Positions 1 through 9,238 of a DNA stretch of 64,000 nt are shown piece by piece. Under the pieces are notes generated by a model. The model had not been told where the DNA came from. It did not search any database and worked only from the letters and a program-made list of their open reading frames with translations. Each line of letters opens with the position of its first letter. Position 1 is the stretch's first letter. The position numbers were made by a program, and so were the translations under genes. This DNA is from Burkholderiaceae bacterium (GTDB lineage: Bacteria; Pseudomonadota; Gammaproteobacteria; Burkholderiales; Burkholderiaceae_A), in assembly GCA_018402635.1 (NCBI GenBank), contig JAGYIP010000010.1:1-64000 (forward strand), in the 5' to 3' direction.

Positions 1-975
1 CTCTAGAGCAGGGTTGTTGGCTGCAACGCCCTTAACCACAGGCCATTCGTTGTTTCCTTCGGCAAAGGCCGCCTGGGCCTCTTTGCCCGCAAGAAACTCG
101 AGGAAGGTTCGTGCATTGCTTGCATTGGGTGCCGTTTTAACAATGCCCCCTCCCGATACATTTACATGAGCACCTGCCTTAAGCTGATTTGGCCAGACCA
201 TCTTTGTTCTGGAGACTGCCTCTTTGTCAGCCGGCTTATTGCTGCGCATAAGTCGGGCGTAGTAATAGCTGTTACTTATGGCAACTGCGCATTCCCCTGA
301 GGCGACTGCACGAATCTGGTCGGTGTCACCGCCTTTGGGGGGGCGGGCAAGATTAGCTACGACAGCCCTCATCCATGCCTCGGTTTTTGCCGAACCGTCT
401 GCGACAAGCATGGAGCCAAAAAGTGAAAGCATGTAGGGGTGAGAGCCAGATCGTGTGCAGATAAGGCCCTTCATTTCGGGCTTGGCAAGATCGCTGTAGC
501 TTGAAACCTCACTGGCTTTTACGCGATTGGGGTCAATAATAAGTACCCGGGCCCGTGTGGTGAGCCCAACCCAGTTCTCTGTGCGCAAATCGGCTGGGAT
601 GGCTTTTTCAAGCTGCTTGGAGCCGTGGGCCTGAAAGAGCCCGTCCTGTTCTGCAGCCCAAAGCCTTGCCGCATCGGCCAGTAACAAGACGTCTGCTGGG
701 CTGGCTGGCCCCTCTGACTTTAACCGCTCAATTAAGGGCTGATCGCCTGCACTAATGACGTTAACCTTAATGCCGGTTTGTCTGGTGAAGGCGGCATAAA
801 GTGCGTCATCGCTGCTGTAATGACGAGCGGTGTAAAGGGTGAGTTCCTTAGCCTGGGCAGCGGCTAGAGGGCTTAAAAGACCTAACCCGGTAAAGCCAGC
901 TAGCAACCCTAGGCTTGTGAGACCTGCGAGAAAAAGCCGCGGTATACCCGCGCCGTAGACCTTGTGACCTGCCAT
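1..975 (-). CDS. Iron(III) ABC transporter substrate-binding protein, partial
   Basis: Periplasmic ferric-iron-binding component of an FbpA/FutA-type ABC transporter. 325 codons are visible and the C-terminus lies beyond the left edge. Residues 14-38 form a hydrophobic signal-peptide core, with likely cleavage after AQA at residue 42. The mature part opens with ELTLYTARHY, typical of the family, and SYYYAR at 236-241 supplies the tyrosines that coordinate iron. The ATG at 975 has a perfect AGGAGGT at 984-990. A Fur-like box lies just upstream at 1021-1039, so iron repression is likely. The permease is the next gene upstream; the ATPase is not in the window. Family assignment is confident; the bound form of iron is inferred. 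Confidence 0.9.
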   Translation of the reverse strand, partial: MAGHKVYGAGIPRLFLAGLTSLGLLAGFTGLGLLSPLAAAQAKELTLYTARHYSSDDALYAAFTRQTGIKVNVISAGDQPLIERLKSEGPASPADVLLLADAARLWAAEQDGLFQAHGSKQLEKAIPADLRTENWVGLTTRARVLIIDPNRVKASEVSSYSDLAKPEMKGLICTRSGSHPYMLSLFGSMLVADGSAKTEAWMRAVVANLARPPKGGDTDQIRAVASGECAVAISNSYYYARLMRSNKPADKEAVSRTKMVWPNQLKAGAHVNVSGGGIVKTAPNASNARTFLEFLAGKEAQAAFAEGNNEWPVVKGVAANNPALE

Positions 976-1020
976 GGAAGAAGACCTCCTAAAAGATGAA
1001 GTTCAGAACCCAAGCTTAAT

Positions 1021-1039
1021 TGTAATGAGAACTATTATC
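1021..1039 (-). promoter_or_regulatory. Fur-box-like site upstream of the iron-binding protein gene
   Basis: Read on the + strand the 19 bases match the classical Fur consensus (GATAATGATAATCATTATC) at 14 positions, including the half-sites AATGA and ATTATC. The site lies about 45 bp upstream of the start of an iron transporter binding protein, where a Fur repressor site is expected. By-eye match, not a scored search. Confidence 0.65.
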
Positions 1040-1103
1040 ATACGCAACACCATCTTCTTTGAGCAGACCTTTTTGAGCGAAAAGACCGGCAGTGAAAGGG
1101 GCT

Positions 1104-2717
1104 TTATCGCAGGCGGGGCCCAAGGAGCAGGAGTGGGATGAGGCCGACAATCGCAATAGCGATGGAAGGTAGCGCGGCATCTGCGAGTCGCTCGTCGGCA
1201 GCAAACTGGTAAGCAGCCACCGCAAGGGTTTCCACATTTACCGGACGCAGCACAAGTGTGAGCGGCAGTTCCTTCACAACATCCACAAAAACAAGCAGCG
1301 ATGCAACAAAGGCCGCCCGTCGCAAGATGGGAAGGTGGACATGAAAGAGCACGCCTCTTGATGAGAGCCCAAGACTGCGTGCTGACTGGTCAAGGCTTGG
1401 GGTAATGCGGGCAAGGCCGACCTCGATGGTTGAAAAGCCCACCGTAAAAAAACGGGTGAGGTAGCCGCCCACGACAAGGAGGCTGGTTGCCGTTAGAGTA
1501 AAACGCAGGTCGAAGTTCGTATAAAGCAGCTGGGTGAAAAGGCTGGAGCAGGCGAGTAGGCCGATGGCGACCACCATTCCTGGAACGGCATAGCCTGATG
1601 AGGCCATGCGCACGGTGTAACGAAAGACTTGCGAGCGGCTTAGCCTTTGGCCGTAGGCGATAAGCAGGGCAATGGGAATAATGGTGAGCAAGGCGTAGAC
1701 CCCATAAACCGACGTCTGCCAGGCCTGCGAAAGAAGCTTATCAAGACCTGCAAGCTCATCGGCGGTTAGGGCTGCATGAATCAAGAGCGCAAGGGGAATA
1801 AAAAACCCAATAACGCCTCCCGCAAGGCTTATGACAGGTACCCAGAAGCGACTGCGGCCTTCAAGCGCTCGTCGAGCGGTGTTTGCCTGGCCTTGCGCCT
1901 CGTAGCGTGCTCGACCCCGGGCTGAGCGTTCCCAGCCCAAGATGCCAATTGCAATAAGCAACATTAAAAGGCCCATTAGGGCTGCTGAATTCTGATCTCC
2001 ATAGCCAAACCAGGTTTTAAAGAGTCCCGTAGAAAGTGTCTGCACAGAAAAGAATGCAACGGTTCCATAGTCGGCGAGACACTCCATGACTACAAGCGCA
2101 CTGCCCGCAACAATGGCTGGACGGGCGACAGGCAGAACCACTCGAAAGTAGGCCTGTGAGGCGGTAAGTCCAAGCGAGCGAGAGACTTCGGCAAGTGAGG
2201 CGGGACTGTCCTCAAAGGCTGACTTGGCAAGCAGGCTCACGTAAGGGCTTAGCGCTGCGCCAAGCACAAGGCAGGCCCCTGGAAGTGATCGAATCTCTGG
2301 CCAGGCCGTGCGCAGAAACTCCACCGAAAAGAAACCTGTCCCTAAAAGGGCCTCCCGAATAAGGCTGGAGAGCCAGCCCGAGTAATCCAGTGCGTCCGTG
2401 TAGGCAAAGGCAACGACATAGGCCGGCATTGCTAATGGCAAGATCATGGTCCATTGCGCCCAGCGGCGAAGGGCAAACTCGTACTGTGTGCAGAACCAGG
2501 CTGGAGGCAGGCCAAGCAAAAGGGCAACGGCCAGGGCGCCAAGGCACAGAAGGAGGCTGTTCCAGACATACAGGGGCAGCACGGTTTGACCGAGCCAGGC
2601 AAGCGCAGAAAGATCTTTTAGTGCAAGCAGCCCGAAGAGGCCAACTGCGAGTAGCGGCAGCGCAATGGCCACAACAAATCCGAACGACAATGCCCTAAGG
2701 GGTAGGGGACTGTTCAT
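1104..2717 (-). CDS. Iron(III) ABC transporter permease (FbpB type)
   Basis: Inner-membrane permease of a ferric-iron ABC importer, 537 residues. It is a fused two-half permease: about 12 hydrophobic segments and two copies of the cytoplasmic EAA loop that contacts the ATPase, one around SRSLGLTASQAYFRVVLPVARP (roughly residues 180-205) and one around ARSLGLSSRGVLFHVHLP (roughly 440-460). This length and double loop are usual for FbpB/AfuB proteins. The gene lies upstream of the binding-protein gene with a 128-bp gap that contains a separate Fur-like box, so the two genes may be transcribed both together and separately. No ATPase gene follows within the window. Confidence 0.9.
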   Translation of the reverse strand: MNSPLPLRALSFGFVVAIALPLLAVGLFGLLALKDLSALAWLGQTVLPLYVWNSLLLCLGALAVALLLGLPPAWFCTQYEFALRRWAQWTMILPLAMPAYVVAFAYTDALDYSGWLSSLIREALLGTGFFSVEFLRTAWPEIRSLPGACLVLGAALSPYVSLLAKSAFEDSPASLAEVSRSLGLTASQAYFRVVLPVARPAIVAGSALVVMECLADYGTVAFFSVQTLSTGLFKTWFGYGDQNSAALMGLLMLLIAIGILGWERSARGRARYEAQGQANTARRALEGRSRFWVPVISLAGGVIGFFIPLALLIHAALTADELAGLDKLLSQAWQTSVYGVYALLTIIPIALLIAYGQRLSRSQVFRYTVRMASSGYAVPGMVVAIGLLACSSLFTQLLYTNFDLRFTLTATSLLVVGGYLTRFFTVGFSTIEVGLARITPSLDQSARSLGLSSRGVLFHVHLPILRRAAFVASLLVFVDVVKELPLTLVLRPVNVETLAVAAYQFAADERLADAALPSIAIAIVGLIPLLLLGPRLR

Positions 2718-2723
2718 GAGAAA

Positions 2724-2742
2724 CGTAATGATAGTCGTTTTT
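2724..2742 (-). promoter_or_regulatory. Weaker Fur-box-like site upstream of the iron permease gene
   Basis: Thirteen of 19 positions match the Fur consensus, with the run TAATGATA intact. It sits 7 bp upstream of the permease ATG at 2717, a position where bound repressor would block transcription or initiation. The function fits, but the right half is degenerate. Confidence 0.45.
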
Positions 2743-2783
2743 GTCTGGCGCTAAACCGGGGGATGAGTGGCAGGCCAAAAGTG

Positions 2784-2789
2784 TATAAT
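2784..2789 (+). promoter_or_regulatory. -10 element of the tRNA-Lys promoter
   Basis: A perfect TATAAT lies 17 bp before the first base of the tRNA, so transcription would start about 10 bp upstream of the mature 5' end. No clear -35 hexamer is seen at the usual distance. Confidence 0.6.
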
Positions 2790-2806
2790 TTTGGGTTCGA
2801 ATAGCC

Positions 2807-2882
2807 GGGGTGGTAGCTCAGTCGGTAGAGCAGCGGACTTTTAATCCGTTGGTCGTGGGTTCGAGTCCCACCCACCCCACCA
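2807..2882 (+). tRNA. tRNA-Lys (anticodon TTT)
   Basis: A complete cloverleaf can be folded by eye. The 7-bp acceptor stem is GGGGTGG with CCACCCC. The D arm is GCTC/GAGC. The anticodon stem is GCGGA/TCCGT around the loop CTTTTAA, which gives anticodon TTT. The T arm is GTGGG/CCCAC around TTCGAGT. The discriminator A and CCA tail are encoded (2879-2882). It reads AAA/AAG lysine codons. Glucokinase starts 67 bp downstream on the same strand and might share the transcript. Confidence 0.97.
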
Positions 2883-2949
2883 CGTCAACACCTGACGCTG
2901 CCAACAAGCGAATCTTTCGACACCATAGAGACGAGTCCGGAAGGAATTC

Positions 2950-3945
2950 ATGCGCAGCCAAGTTGCCACCCACCCCCGGTTGCTTGCAGACATTGGCGGC
3001 ACCCACGCTCGTTTTGCAATTCAGAACCATCAGGCAGAGACGTTGAGCCATCTGGCGGTCTATAAATGCGCTCAGTTTGAAACGTTAGAGCGTTGCATTA
3101 AGCAGTACCTCGCAGACCATCGTCCTCAGAGGCCGGTTGCTGGCGCCATGGGCATTGCCACTCAAATCATGGGCGATTGGGTGAGCATGTCCAACAACAC
3201 TTGGGCTTTCTCCACCGCAGAGCTTAAGGCGGCTCTGGCATTCGAGCAATTGCTTATCATCAACGATTTCACAGCACTGGCTCTGTCACTGCCAGATCTC
3301 GTAGGCACCGACCTCTATTGCATCCAGCCAGGGCGTGCGGTGCCTGGCTCACCACTTGCCCTTATCGGTCCGGGCACAGGGCTTGGTGTCTCGGGCCTGT
3401 TCACCGATCAGCAAGGCAGCCTTGTGGCCATCAGCGGAGAGGGTGGTCATGTCACGCTGAGCGCAGATAATCAACTGGAGGTGGCGGTGGTGGAGAGTCT
3501 AAAGAGGCGTTTTGGCCATGCCTCTGCCGAGCGCGCACTCAGCGGACAGGGATTGATCAATCTCTACCAAGCCCTGTGCGCAATTGAAAATCGGACCTGC
3601 GAGCAGCTTCAATCCCATGACATTGTCGCGCGCGCTCAGCTGCAATCAGACCAAAACTGCACCATGGCACTGAACCTATTTTTTGCATTTCTTGGAAGCA
3701 CCTGTGGCAACCTTGCACTCACCTTGGGCGCCAGAGGTGGTATTTTCATCGGAGGCGGCATCGTTCCTGGCATGCTGCCTGCGTTGGAACGCTCCCAATT
3801 CTTATCGCGCTACCTTCAGAAAGGCCGTTACCGTGACTACCTGCGCCAAATACCAATACATGTCATCACAGCGGGTGTCTCTCCAGCGCTGATAGGGGCA
3901 GGTCGAGCGCTCGACAAGGCGGCGCATGCCCATCAGTCTTGTTAA
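2950..3945 (+). CDS. glk: Glucokinase
   Basis: Cytoplasmic ATP-dependent glucokinase, glucose to glucose 6-phosphate, 331 residues as usual for the proteobacterial Glk family. The N-terminal phosphate-binding motif LLADIGGTHARFA is at residues 11-23, the catalytic-base segment IINDFTAL is near residue 105, and a glycine-rich ATP loop, IGPGTGLG, follows. The ATG at 2950 has AAGGAA just upstream. The phosphofructokinase gene starts 17 bp after its stop. Opposite the glycogen operon it would return glucose released by debranching or amylomaltase action to glycolysis. Confidence 0.93.
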   Translation: MRSQVATHPRLLADIGGTHARFAIQNHQAETLSHLAVYKCAQFETLERCIKQYLADHRPQRPVAGAMGIATQIMGDWVSMSNNTWAFSTAELKAALAFEQLLIINDFTALALSLPDLVGTDLYCIQPGRAVPGSPLALIGPGTGLGVSGLFTDQQGSLVAISGEGGHVTLSADNQLEVAVVESLKRRFGHASAERALSGQGLINLYQALCAIENRTCEQLQSHDIVARAQLQSDQNCTMALNLFFAFLGSTCGNLALTLGARGGIFIGGGIVPGMLPALERSQFLSRYLQKGRYRDYLRQIPIHVITAGVSPALIGAGRALDKAAHAHQSC

Positions 3946-3962
3946 ATAAAAAGGAACCATTA

Positions 3963-5177
3963 ATGCAGACCGGAAAAATTTTAGTCGCCCAGGGGGGTGG
4001 CCCAACCGCCGTGATCAACCAGTCGATGGTTGGCATTGTCATGGAGGCCCGCCGTTTCCCGCAGATTGGTCGCATCTACGGGGCCCTTCACGGCGTTCGA
4101 GGCATCGTCAACGAGGAATTTGTCGACCTAACACAGGAGACACAAGGTAACCTTGAGAATGTCGCAAAGACGGCCTCGTCTGCCCTGGGCTCAACTCGCG
4201 ATAAGCCCGACTTGGCCTATTGCCAAGACATATTCAAGGTCCTGCGGGCCCACGAGATTGAACACTTTTTCTACATCGGAGGAAACGACTCCTCCGACAC
4301 GGTTCGCATCGTAAGCGAGCAGGCCCAGGCAGCAGACTACCCACTGTGTTGCATCCATGTTCCAAAGACGATCGATAACGACCTTGTCGGAAGTGACCAC
4401 ACGCCAGGATTTCCCTCTGCAGCGCGCTTTGTTGCCCAGGCATTTGCGGGAGCCAACCTAGACAACATCGCCCTGCCAGGCGTCTATCTTGCGGTGGTCA
4501 TGGGTCGGCATGCGGGGTTCTTAACAGCTGCCAGCGCAATGGGACGAAAATTTCCAGACGATGGCCCTCACCTTATCTATCTGCCAGAGCGCACCTTTAT
4601 TTTGGATGAGTTTCTTGCAGAGGTTAGTGCGGTTATGAAGCGCCTTGGACGCTGCGTGGTGGCGGTCTCAGAGGGAATTCACGATAGCAGCGGCACTGCC
4701 ATTTCCAGCCTATTGAACAAAGAAGTCGAGCATGATGCCCATGGCAACGTGCAGCTCTCTGGAACTGGGGCTCTGGCCGATCTCTTATGCCAAGAAATTA
4801 AGACACGCCTCAAACTCAGTCGGGTGCGTGGCGACACCCTTGGCTACCTGCAACGCTCATTTCTGGGCTGTGTGTCAGATGTTGATCAACGTGAGGCCCG
4901 TGAGGTTGGCGAGAGGGCGGTTCAACTGGCACTCTGGGGCAGGCAGAGTGGGTCCGTGGCGATCAGGCGAACCGGCTCCTATGCAGTGGACTACATGCTC
5001 TTGCCGCTGCAGGCTGTGGCAGGAAAAACCCGAGTCATGGAAGACGAATTCATCAGTAATACAGGCACAGACATAACCGAGGCCTTCCGTCTCTACATGC
5101 AGCCCCTTCTCGGCTCCGATATGCCTGAGGCCTACCGGCTGCGATACAACCGGGTAGCCAAGGTTCTTAAGCCCTAA
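3963..5177 (+). CDS. 6-phosphofructokinase, probably pyrophosphate-dependent
   Basis: Phosphofructokinase-fold enzyme that interconverts fructose 6-phosphate and fructose 1,6-bisphosphate, 404 residues from ATG 3963. That start is preferred because AAGGAACC lies 5 bp before it; an in-frame TTG at 3939 would overlap glk. Motifs are AQGGGPTAVINQS at the N-terminus, GGNDSSDT, PKTIDND and MGRHAGF. Lysine in PKTIDND replaces the glycine of ATP enzymes (PGTIDND) and is the known mark of pyrophosphate use. The GGND motif, where ATP enzymes have GGDG, also fits. Such enzymes are reversible. The 3' end overlaps glgP on the other strand by 11 bp. Confidence 0.88.
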   Translation: MQTGKILVAQGGGPTAVINQSMVGIVMEARRFPQIGRIYGALHGVRGIVNEEFVDLTQETQGNLENVAKTASSALGSTRDKPDLAYCQDIFKVLRAHEIEHFFYIGGNDSSDTVRIVSEQAQAADYPLCCIHVPKTIDNDLVGSDHTPGFPSAARFVAQAFAGANLDNIALPGVYLAVVMGRHAGFLTAASAMGRKFPDDGPHLIYLPERTFILDEFLAEVSAVMKRLGRCVVAVSEGIHDSSGTAISSLLNKEVEHDAHGNVQLSGTGALADLLCQEIKTRLKLSRVRGDTLGYLQRSFLGCVSDVDQREAREVGERAVQLALWGRQSGSVAIRRTGSYAVDYMLLPLQAVAGKTRVMEDEFISNTGTDITEAFRLYMQPLLGSDMPEAYRLRYNRVAKVLKP

Positions 5178-7623
5178 ACAAAGGCTCAACGCCCCAGATC
5201 TCTCGTGCATATTCATCTATGGTGCGGTCTGACGAAAACAGCCCCATGCCCGCCACATTGAGAATGCTGCGCCGGGTCCATTCCTCGGGTGACCGATAGA
5301 CCGCATCAACCTGTTCTTGGGTGGCAATGTAGTCGGCATAATCGGCCAGTAGAAGGTAGTGGTCAGTCTCAAGGAGATTGTGCACCAGGGCCGCGTAACG
5401 ATCTGTCTCACCAGAAGAGAAGACCCCCTGCGCGATGGCGCTGATGGCAGCGCGAAGCTCGGTGTTGGTGTCGTAAAGGCTTTTCGGGCTGTACCCATTG
5501 TTGCGCAGCGCCTGAACCTCTTCGGTGCGCTTGCCAAAGATAAAAATATTATCCATCCCAACTTCCTGCGCGATCTCTATATTGGCCCCGTCCCAGGTGC
5601 CTATGGTCAGCGCACCATTGAGGGCAAATTTCATATTGCCCGTGCCAGATGCTTCGGTGCCAGCGGTGGATATCTGCTCTGATAAGTCTGCTGCAGGTAT
5701 CACCACCTCGGCCATGGAGACACTGTAGTTGGGTAGAAAGACCACCCTCAGGTTCTGACCCACCCGGGGGTCATGGTTAACCACATTTGCAACATCGTTG
5801 ATAAGCCGAATAACAAGTTTTGCCATGTAATAGCCGGGGGCAGCCTTGCCGCCGAACATGACGGTCCGCGGTAACCAATCAGCCTGAGGGTTCTCTATGA
5901 TTCGGTGATAACGCGTGATGATGTGCAGCACGTTTAGTAGCTGACGCTTGTACTCGTGCATGCGCTTTATCTGCACATCAAAAAGACTATCTACATTAAT
6001 CGTAAGGTCAGGCAGCAGCGATTCGATGTAATGACTCAGGCGCTGCTTATTCTGATGTTTGGCAAGCCTGAACCTGTTCTTAAATGCATCGTCATCTGCA
6101 AACGCACGCAATGCTGAGAGCTCATGGAGGTGTCGTCGCCAGGTCGGCGCAATCTGGCTATCGATTAATGCGGCCAGGGGGCGGTTGGCCTGAGCCAGCC
6201 AACGCCTCGGTGTGATGCCGTTGGTCTTATTGCAGAACCGATCGGGATAAAGCGCTGCAAAGTCTGAAAATATGGTCTGGACCATCAGCGTACTGTGAAG
6301 GGCCGACACCCCATTGACCTTGTGACTGGCCAGCACCGAGAGATAGGCCATGCGCACTCGGCGATCGCCGCGTTCATCAATGAGCGAGACGCGGCTTAGC
6401 AGTGAAGCATCTGAGGCATGACGGGATCGCACCTCGCAGAGAAACCGCTCGTTAATCTCAAAAATAATTCCCATGTGCCGCGGCAATAGACGCGTGAGCA
6501 GATCGACCGGCCAGGTCTCTAATGCCTCGTCCATCAGGGTGTGGTTGGTGTAGGAGAAGATACGGGTGCACAGGTTCCAGGCATCCTCCCAAGGCAGCTG
6601 CTGCTCGTCGATCAGCAGGCGCATGAGCTCAGGCACTGCCAGTGCGGGATGTGTGTCGTTGAGGTGAATGGCCACCTTGTCAGCGAGCAATTCAAAGTCT
6701 CCATGGTTGCGCAGGTAGCGGCGCACGATGTCTTGCATGGAGGCGCTGACAAAGAAGTACTCCTGACGCAGGCGCAGTGCCTTTCCCTCGGCGGTGCTGT
6801 CGTCTGGGTAGAGCACACGCGAGACGTTCTCCGACTTGTTCTTTGCCTCTGCAGCGCCCGCGTAATCTCCTCGATTGAAAGCCTCAAGGTTGATGGCGGA
6901 ACTGGCGTGTGCTGACCATAGACGAAGGGTGGTGACACTGGTGAGTTCAAAGCCGGGTACCGCGTTGTCATAGGCCGTTGCAACCACCTCCTCGGTGTCA
7001 ACCCAGCGCACCCGACCCTGGTCGGACTCCAGGCGGCCGCCGAAGTGCACCACGTAACTTAGTTCAGGCCGCATAAATTCCCAGGGGTTTCCATTGGCAA
7101 GCCATTGGTCGGGCTCTTCTATCTGTTCTCCATCAGCAATACGCTGACGAAACATGCCAAATTCGTAGCGTATGCCGTATCCGATTCCTGGCAACGCCAG
7201 GGTAGCCATTGAATCTAGAAAACACGCTGCAAGTCGACCGAGCCCTCCATTGCCAAGGGCAGCATCAGGTTCAACATCGATGAGCGCGTCAAAATCTGTT
7301 CCCAGTCTTGCACAGGCCTCCTTGACCTTGTCGTAGACGTCGGCGGCCAGCAGGGCATTGACAAGCGCGCGTCCGGCAAGAAACTCCATAGAAAGGTAGT
7401 AGACCCGTTTGGCATCTTGATTCTGAGATTCTTGCAGCGACTCACGCCAGCGGTTCATGACAACGTCGCGAACCGTGTGAAAGACCGCAAACATCCAGTC
7501 CCGTTGATTGGCCGAACGCCGGTCTTTACCGACTGCATAGAGCAGGCGGCTGGCAATGGCCTGTTGAATTGCATCGACCGAGTTGTGTATGAGCACGTGG
7601 TTTGTTTGGCTACTTTGTTGCAT
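5167..7623 (-). CDS. glgP: Glycogen phosphorylase
   Basis: Releases glucose 1-phosphate from the non-reducing ends of glycogen. At 818 residues it has the normal length. The pyridoxal-phosphate lysine lies in EASGTGNMKFALNG near residue 660, followed by TIGTWDGANIEI; N-terminal motifs include YLSMEFLAGR and AALGNGGLGRLAACF. It is the last gene of the - strand glycogen operon, 104 bp after glgA, the largest gap in that operon, so it may also have its own promoter. No strong ribosome-binding site precedes the ATG at 7623. The 3' end overlaps the phosphofructokinase gene on the opposite strand. Confidence 0.96.
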   Translation of the reverse strand: MQQSSQTNHVLIHNSVDAIQQAIASRLLYAVGKDRRSANQRDWMFAVFHTVRDVVMNRWRESLQESQNQDAKRVYYLSMEFLAGRALVNALLAADVYDKVKEACARLGTDFDALIDVEPDAALGNGGLGRLAACFLDSMATLALPGIGYGIRYEFGMFRQRIADGEQIEEPDQWLANGNPWEFMRPELSYVVHFGGRLESDQGRVRWVDTEEVVATAYDNAVPGFELTSVTTLRLWSAHASSAINLEAFNRGDYAGAAEAKNKSENVSRVLYPDDSTAEGKALRLRQEYFFVSASMQDIVRRYLRNHGDFELLADKVAIHLNDTHPALAVPELMRLLIDEQQLPWEDAWNLCTRIFSYTNHTLMDEALETWPVDLLTRLLPRHMGIIFEINERFLCEVRSRHASDASLLSRVSLIDERGDRRVRMAYLSVLASHKVNGVSALHSTLMVQTIFSDFAALYPDRFCNKTNGITPRRWLAQANRPLAALIDSQIAPTWRRHLHELSALRAFADDDAFKNRFRLAKHQNKQRLSHYIESLLPDLTINVDSLFDVQIKRMHEYKRQLLNVLHIITRYHRIIENPQADWLPRTVMFGGKAAPGYYMAKLVIRLINDVANVVNHDPRVGQNLRVVFLPNYSVSMAEVVIPAADLSEQISTAGTEASGTGNMKFALNGALTIGTWDGANIEIAQEVGMDNIFIFGKRTEEVQALRNNGYSPKSLYDTNTELRAAISAIAQGVFSSGETDRYAALVHNLLETDHYLLLADYADYIATQEQVDAVYRSPEEWTRRSILNVAGMGLFSSDRTIDEYAREIWGVEPLFRA

Positions 7624-7727
7624 GGCTTGAAAACACTCTTAAATAGTGACGTCTTGTCAGGGTTCTAGAGGAAGGCCGTCGGTGGAGCGTGAGGGGTGAA
7701 GGGTGAAGTTGGTGGTAACCGAGCACA

Positions 7728-9227
7728 TTAAGACCTCATTGCGACCTTACGGTAGAGCGCCAGATAGCTCTGCGCTGCGACGGTCCAATCAAAACGCAGT
7801 CTCATAGCGTGTTGCTGAACAGACCTCCAGATTTGCGCACGTGGCTTCATGGCAAAAGCACTTGTCAACGCATCTTGTAATCCCATCACGCTAAAGTCTC
7901 CAAAGACAAAACCAGAGGCTGTATTGTCGCGCAGTGTGGTGTCAGTGGCGTCAACGACCGTATCAGCTAAGCCACCAACCCGGTGAACCAGTGGCAGGGT
8001 GCCATAGCGCAGGCCATAGAGTTGCGTGAGACCACAGGGTTCAAACCGAGATGGCAGTAAGATGACATCACTGCCTGCAATAATTGTGTGTGCCATGTCT
8101 TCATGGTAGCCAATAAACACCCCCACCTGACCGGGATACTCATCTGCGGCAAGGAGGAAGGCTCGTTCAAGGTCTGGGTCTCCACTGCCCAACAGCGCCA
8201 ATTGTCCGCCACCCTGCACGATCTGGTCGATGACTGCATGCACCAGGTGCAGGCCTTTTTGCTCACTCAGACGGCTGACCACTCCAAAAATCATGGCTCC
8301 TTGGCGCTCTTGCAGGTTCAGACGAGTCTGCAGCTGTGCCTTGGCGTGGGCCTTCTTCTCAAGGCTGTCGACATCGTAGTGGTGCATCAGCACAGCATCA
8401 TGCTCTGGACTCCAGACGTTGTAGTCCACACCATTAAGTATGCCGCAGAGGGCGTGGGCCCGATTGCGTAGAAGGCCATCGAGGCCCATGCCTTGCTCAG
8501 GCGTGAGAATTTCCTGCGCATAGCTTGGGCTTACGGTGGTGAGTTGCTGCGCGAATTGAAGGCCAGCCTTCATGAAAGAGACCTGGTCATGAAACTCCAA
8601 GCCGTCCATGCTAAAGAGATCGGGTGCTAGGCCCAGCTGATCAAAATCCGATCGTGGAAAGAGTCCCTGATAGGCCAGGTTGTGGACCGTGAAGATTGTG
8701 GCTGCCTTGGGCGGATCTCCTGCAGCGAGCTCGCGCATGTAGATTGGGGCCAGGCCGGTGTGCCAGTCATGGCAATGCACAATATCGGGCTGCCAGGCAT
8801 CATCTAGGCCCTGTCCCAGGCAGGCTGCAGCCCAGCCTAAAAAAGCAAAACGAATGGCGTTGTCCGGCCACGGTTGCCCCTTTGAATCAAGGTAAGGATT
8901 GCCTTCTCGCTCAAAGAGGGCGGGGGATCTCAAGAGGTAGCAGTGAGCTGTTGGGTCGGTTGATAGCTGACCAAGCATGAGGTAGGGCAGGCAATCCGTT
9001 GATTGCTGGGCAGGCTGCGGCCCGAGACCGTTTAGCTGCGGCAGGTGAAGCTGGGGCTGGCCCGCCAGGGCTTGAAATGCTGATTCAAGGGCGGGATAGG
9101 CCGGTATGAGAATGCGCACATCGCATCCAGCAAGCCGAAGGGCAGGTGGAAGGGCTGCACTGACATCGGCCAGGCCCCCCGTTTTGAGCAAAGGAAAAAG
9201 CTCGGAGCAGACGTAGAGAATTCTCAT
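7728..9227 (-). CDS. glgA: Glycogen synthase (ADP-glucose type)
   Basis: Transfers glucose from ADP-glucose to the growing alpha-1,4-glucan (GT5 family, GT-B fold), 499 residues. The ADP-glucose-binding motif KTGGLADV is at residues 16-23. The C-terminal half has VSRLSEQKGLHL and the acidic catalytic segment SRFEPCGLTQLYGLRYGTLP. It lies 11 bp after glgC, the gene that makes its substrate, on the same strand, so the two are very probably co-transcribed. Confidence 0.96.
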   Translation of the reverse strand: MRILYVCSELFPLLKTGGLADVSAALPPALRLAGCDVRILIPAYPALESAFQALAGQPQLHLPQLNGLGPQPAQQSTDCLPYLMLGQLSTDPTAHCYLLRSPALFEREGNPYLDSKGQPWPDNAIRFAFLGWAAACLGQGLDDAWQPDIVHCHDWHTGLAPIYMRELAAGDPPKAATIFTVHNLAYQGLFPRSDFDQLGLAPDLFSMDGLEFHDQVSFMKAGLQFAQQLTTVSPSYAQEILTPEQGMGLDGLLRNRAHALCGILNGVDYNVWSPEHDAVLMHHYDVDSLEKKAHAKAQLQTRLNLQERQGAMIFGVVSRLSEQKGLHLVHAVIDQIVQGGGQLALLGSGDPDLERAFLLAADEYPGQVGVFIGYHEDMAHTIIAGSDVILLPSRFEPCGLTQLYGLRYGTLPLVHRVGGLADTVVDATDTTLRDNTASGFVFGDFSVMGLQDALTSAFAMKPRAQIWRSVQQHAMRLRFDWTVAAQSYLALYRKVAMRS

Positions 9228-9238
9228 GCAAGCATGTT

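Noticed and set aside
2807-2882. tRNA-Lys as an integration site for a mobile element
   Set aside because: No integrase, no repeated tRNA 3' end and no foreign-looking genes next to it; glucokinase follows at once.
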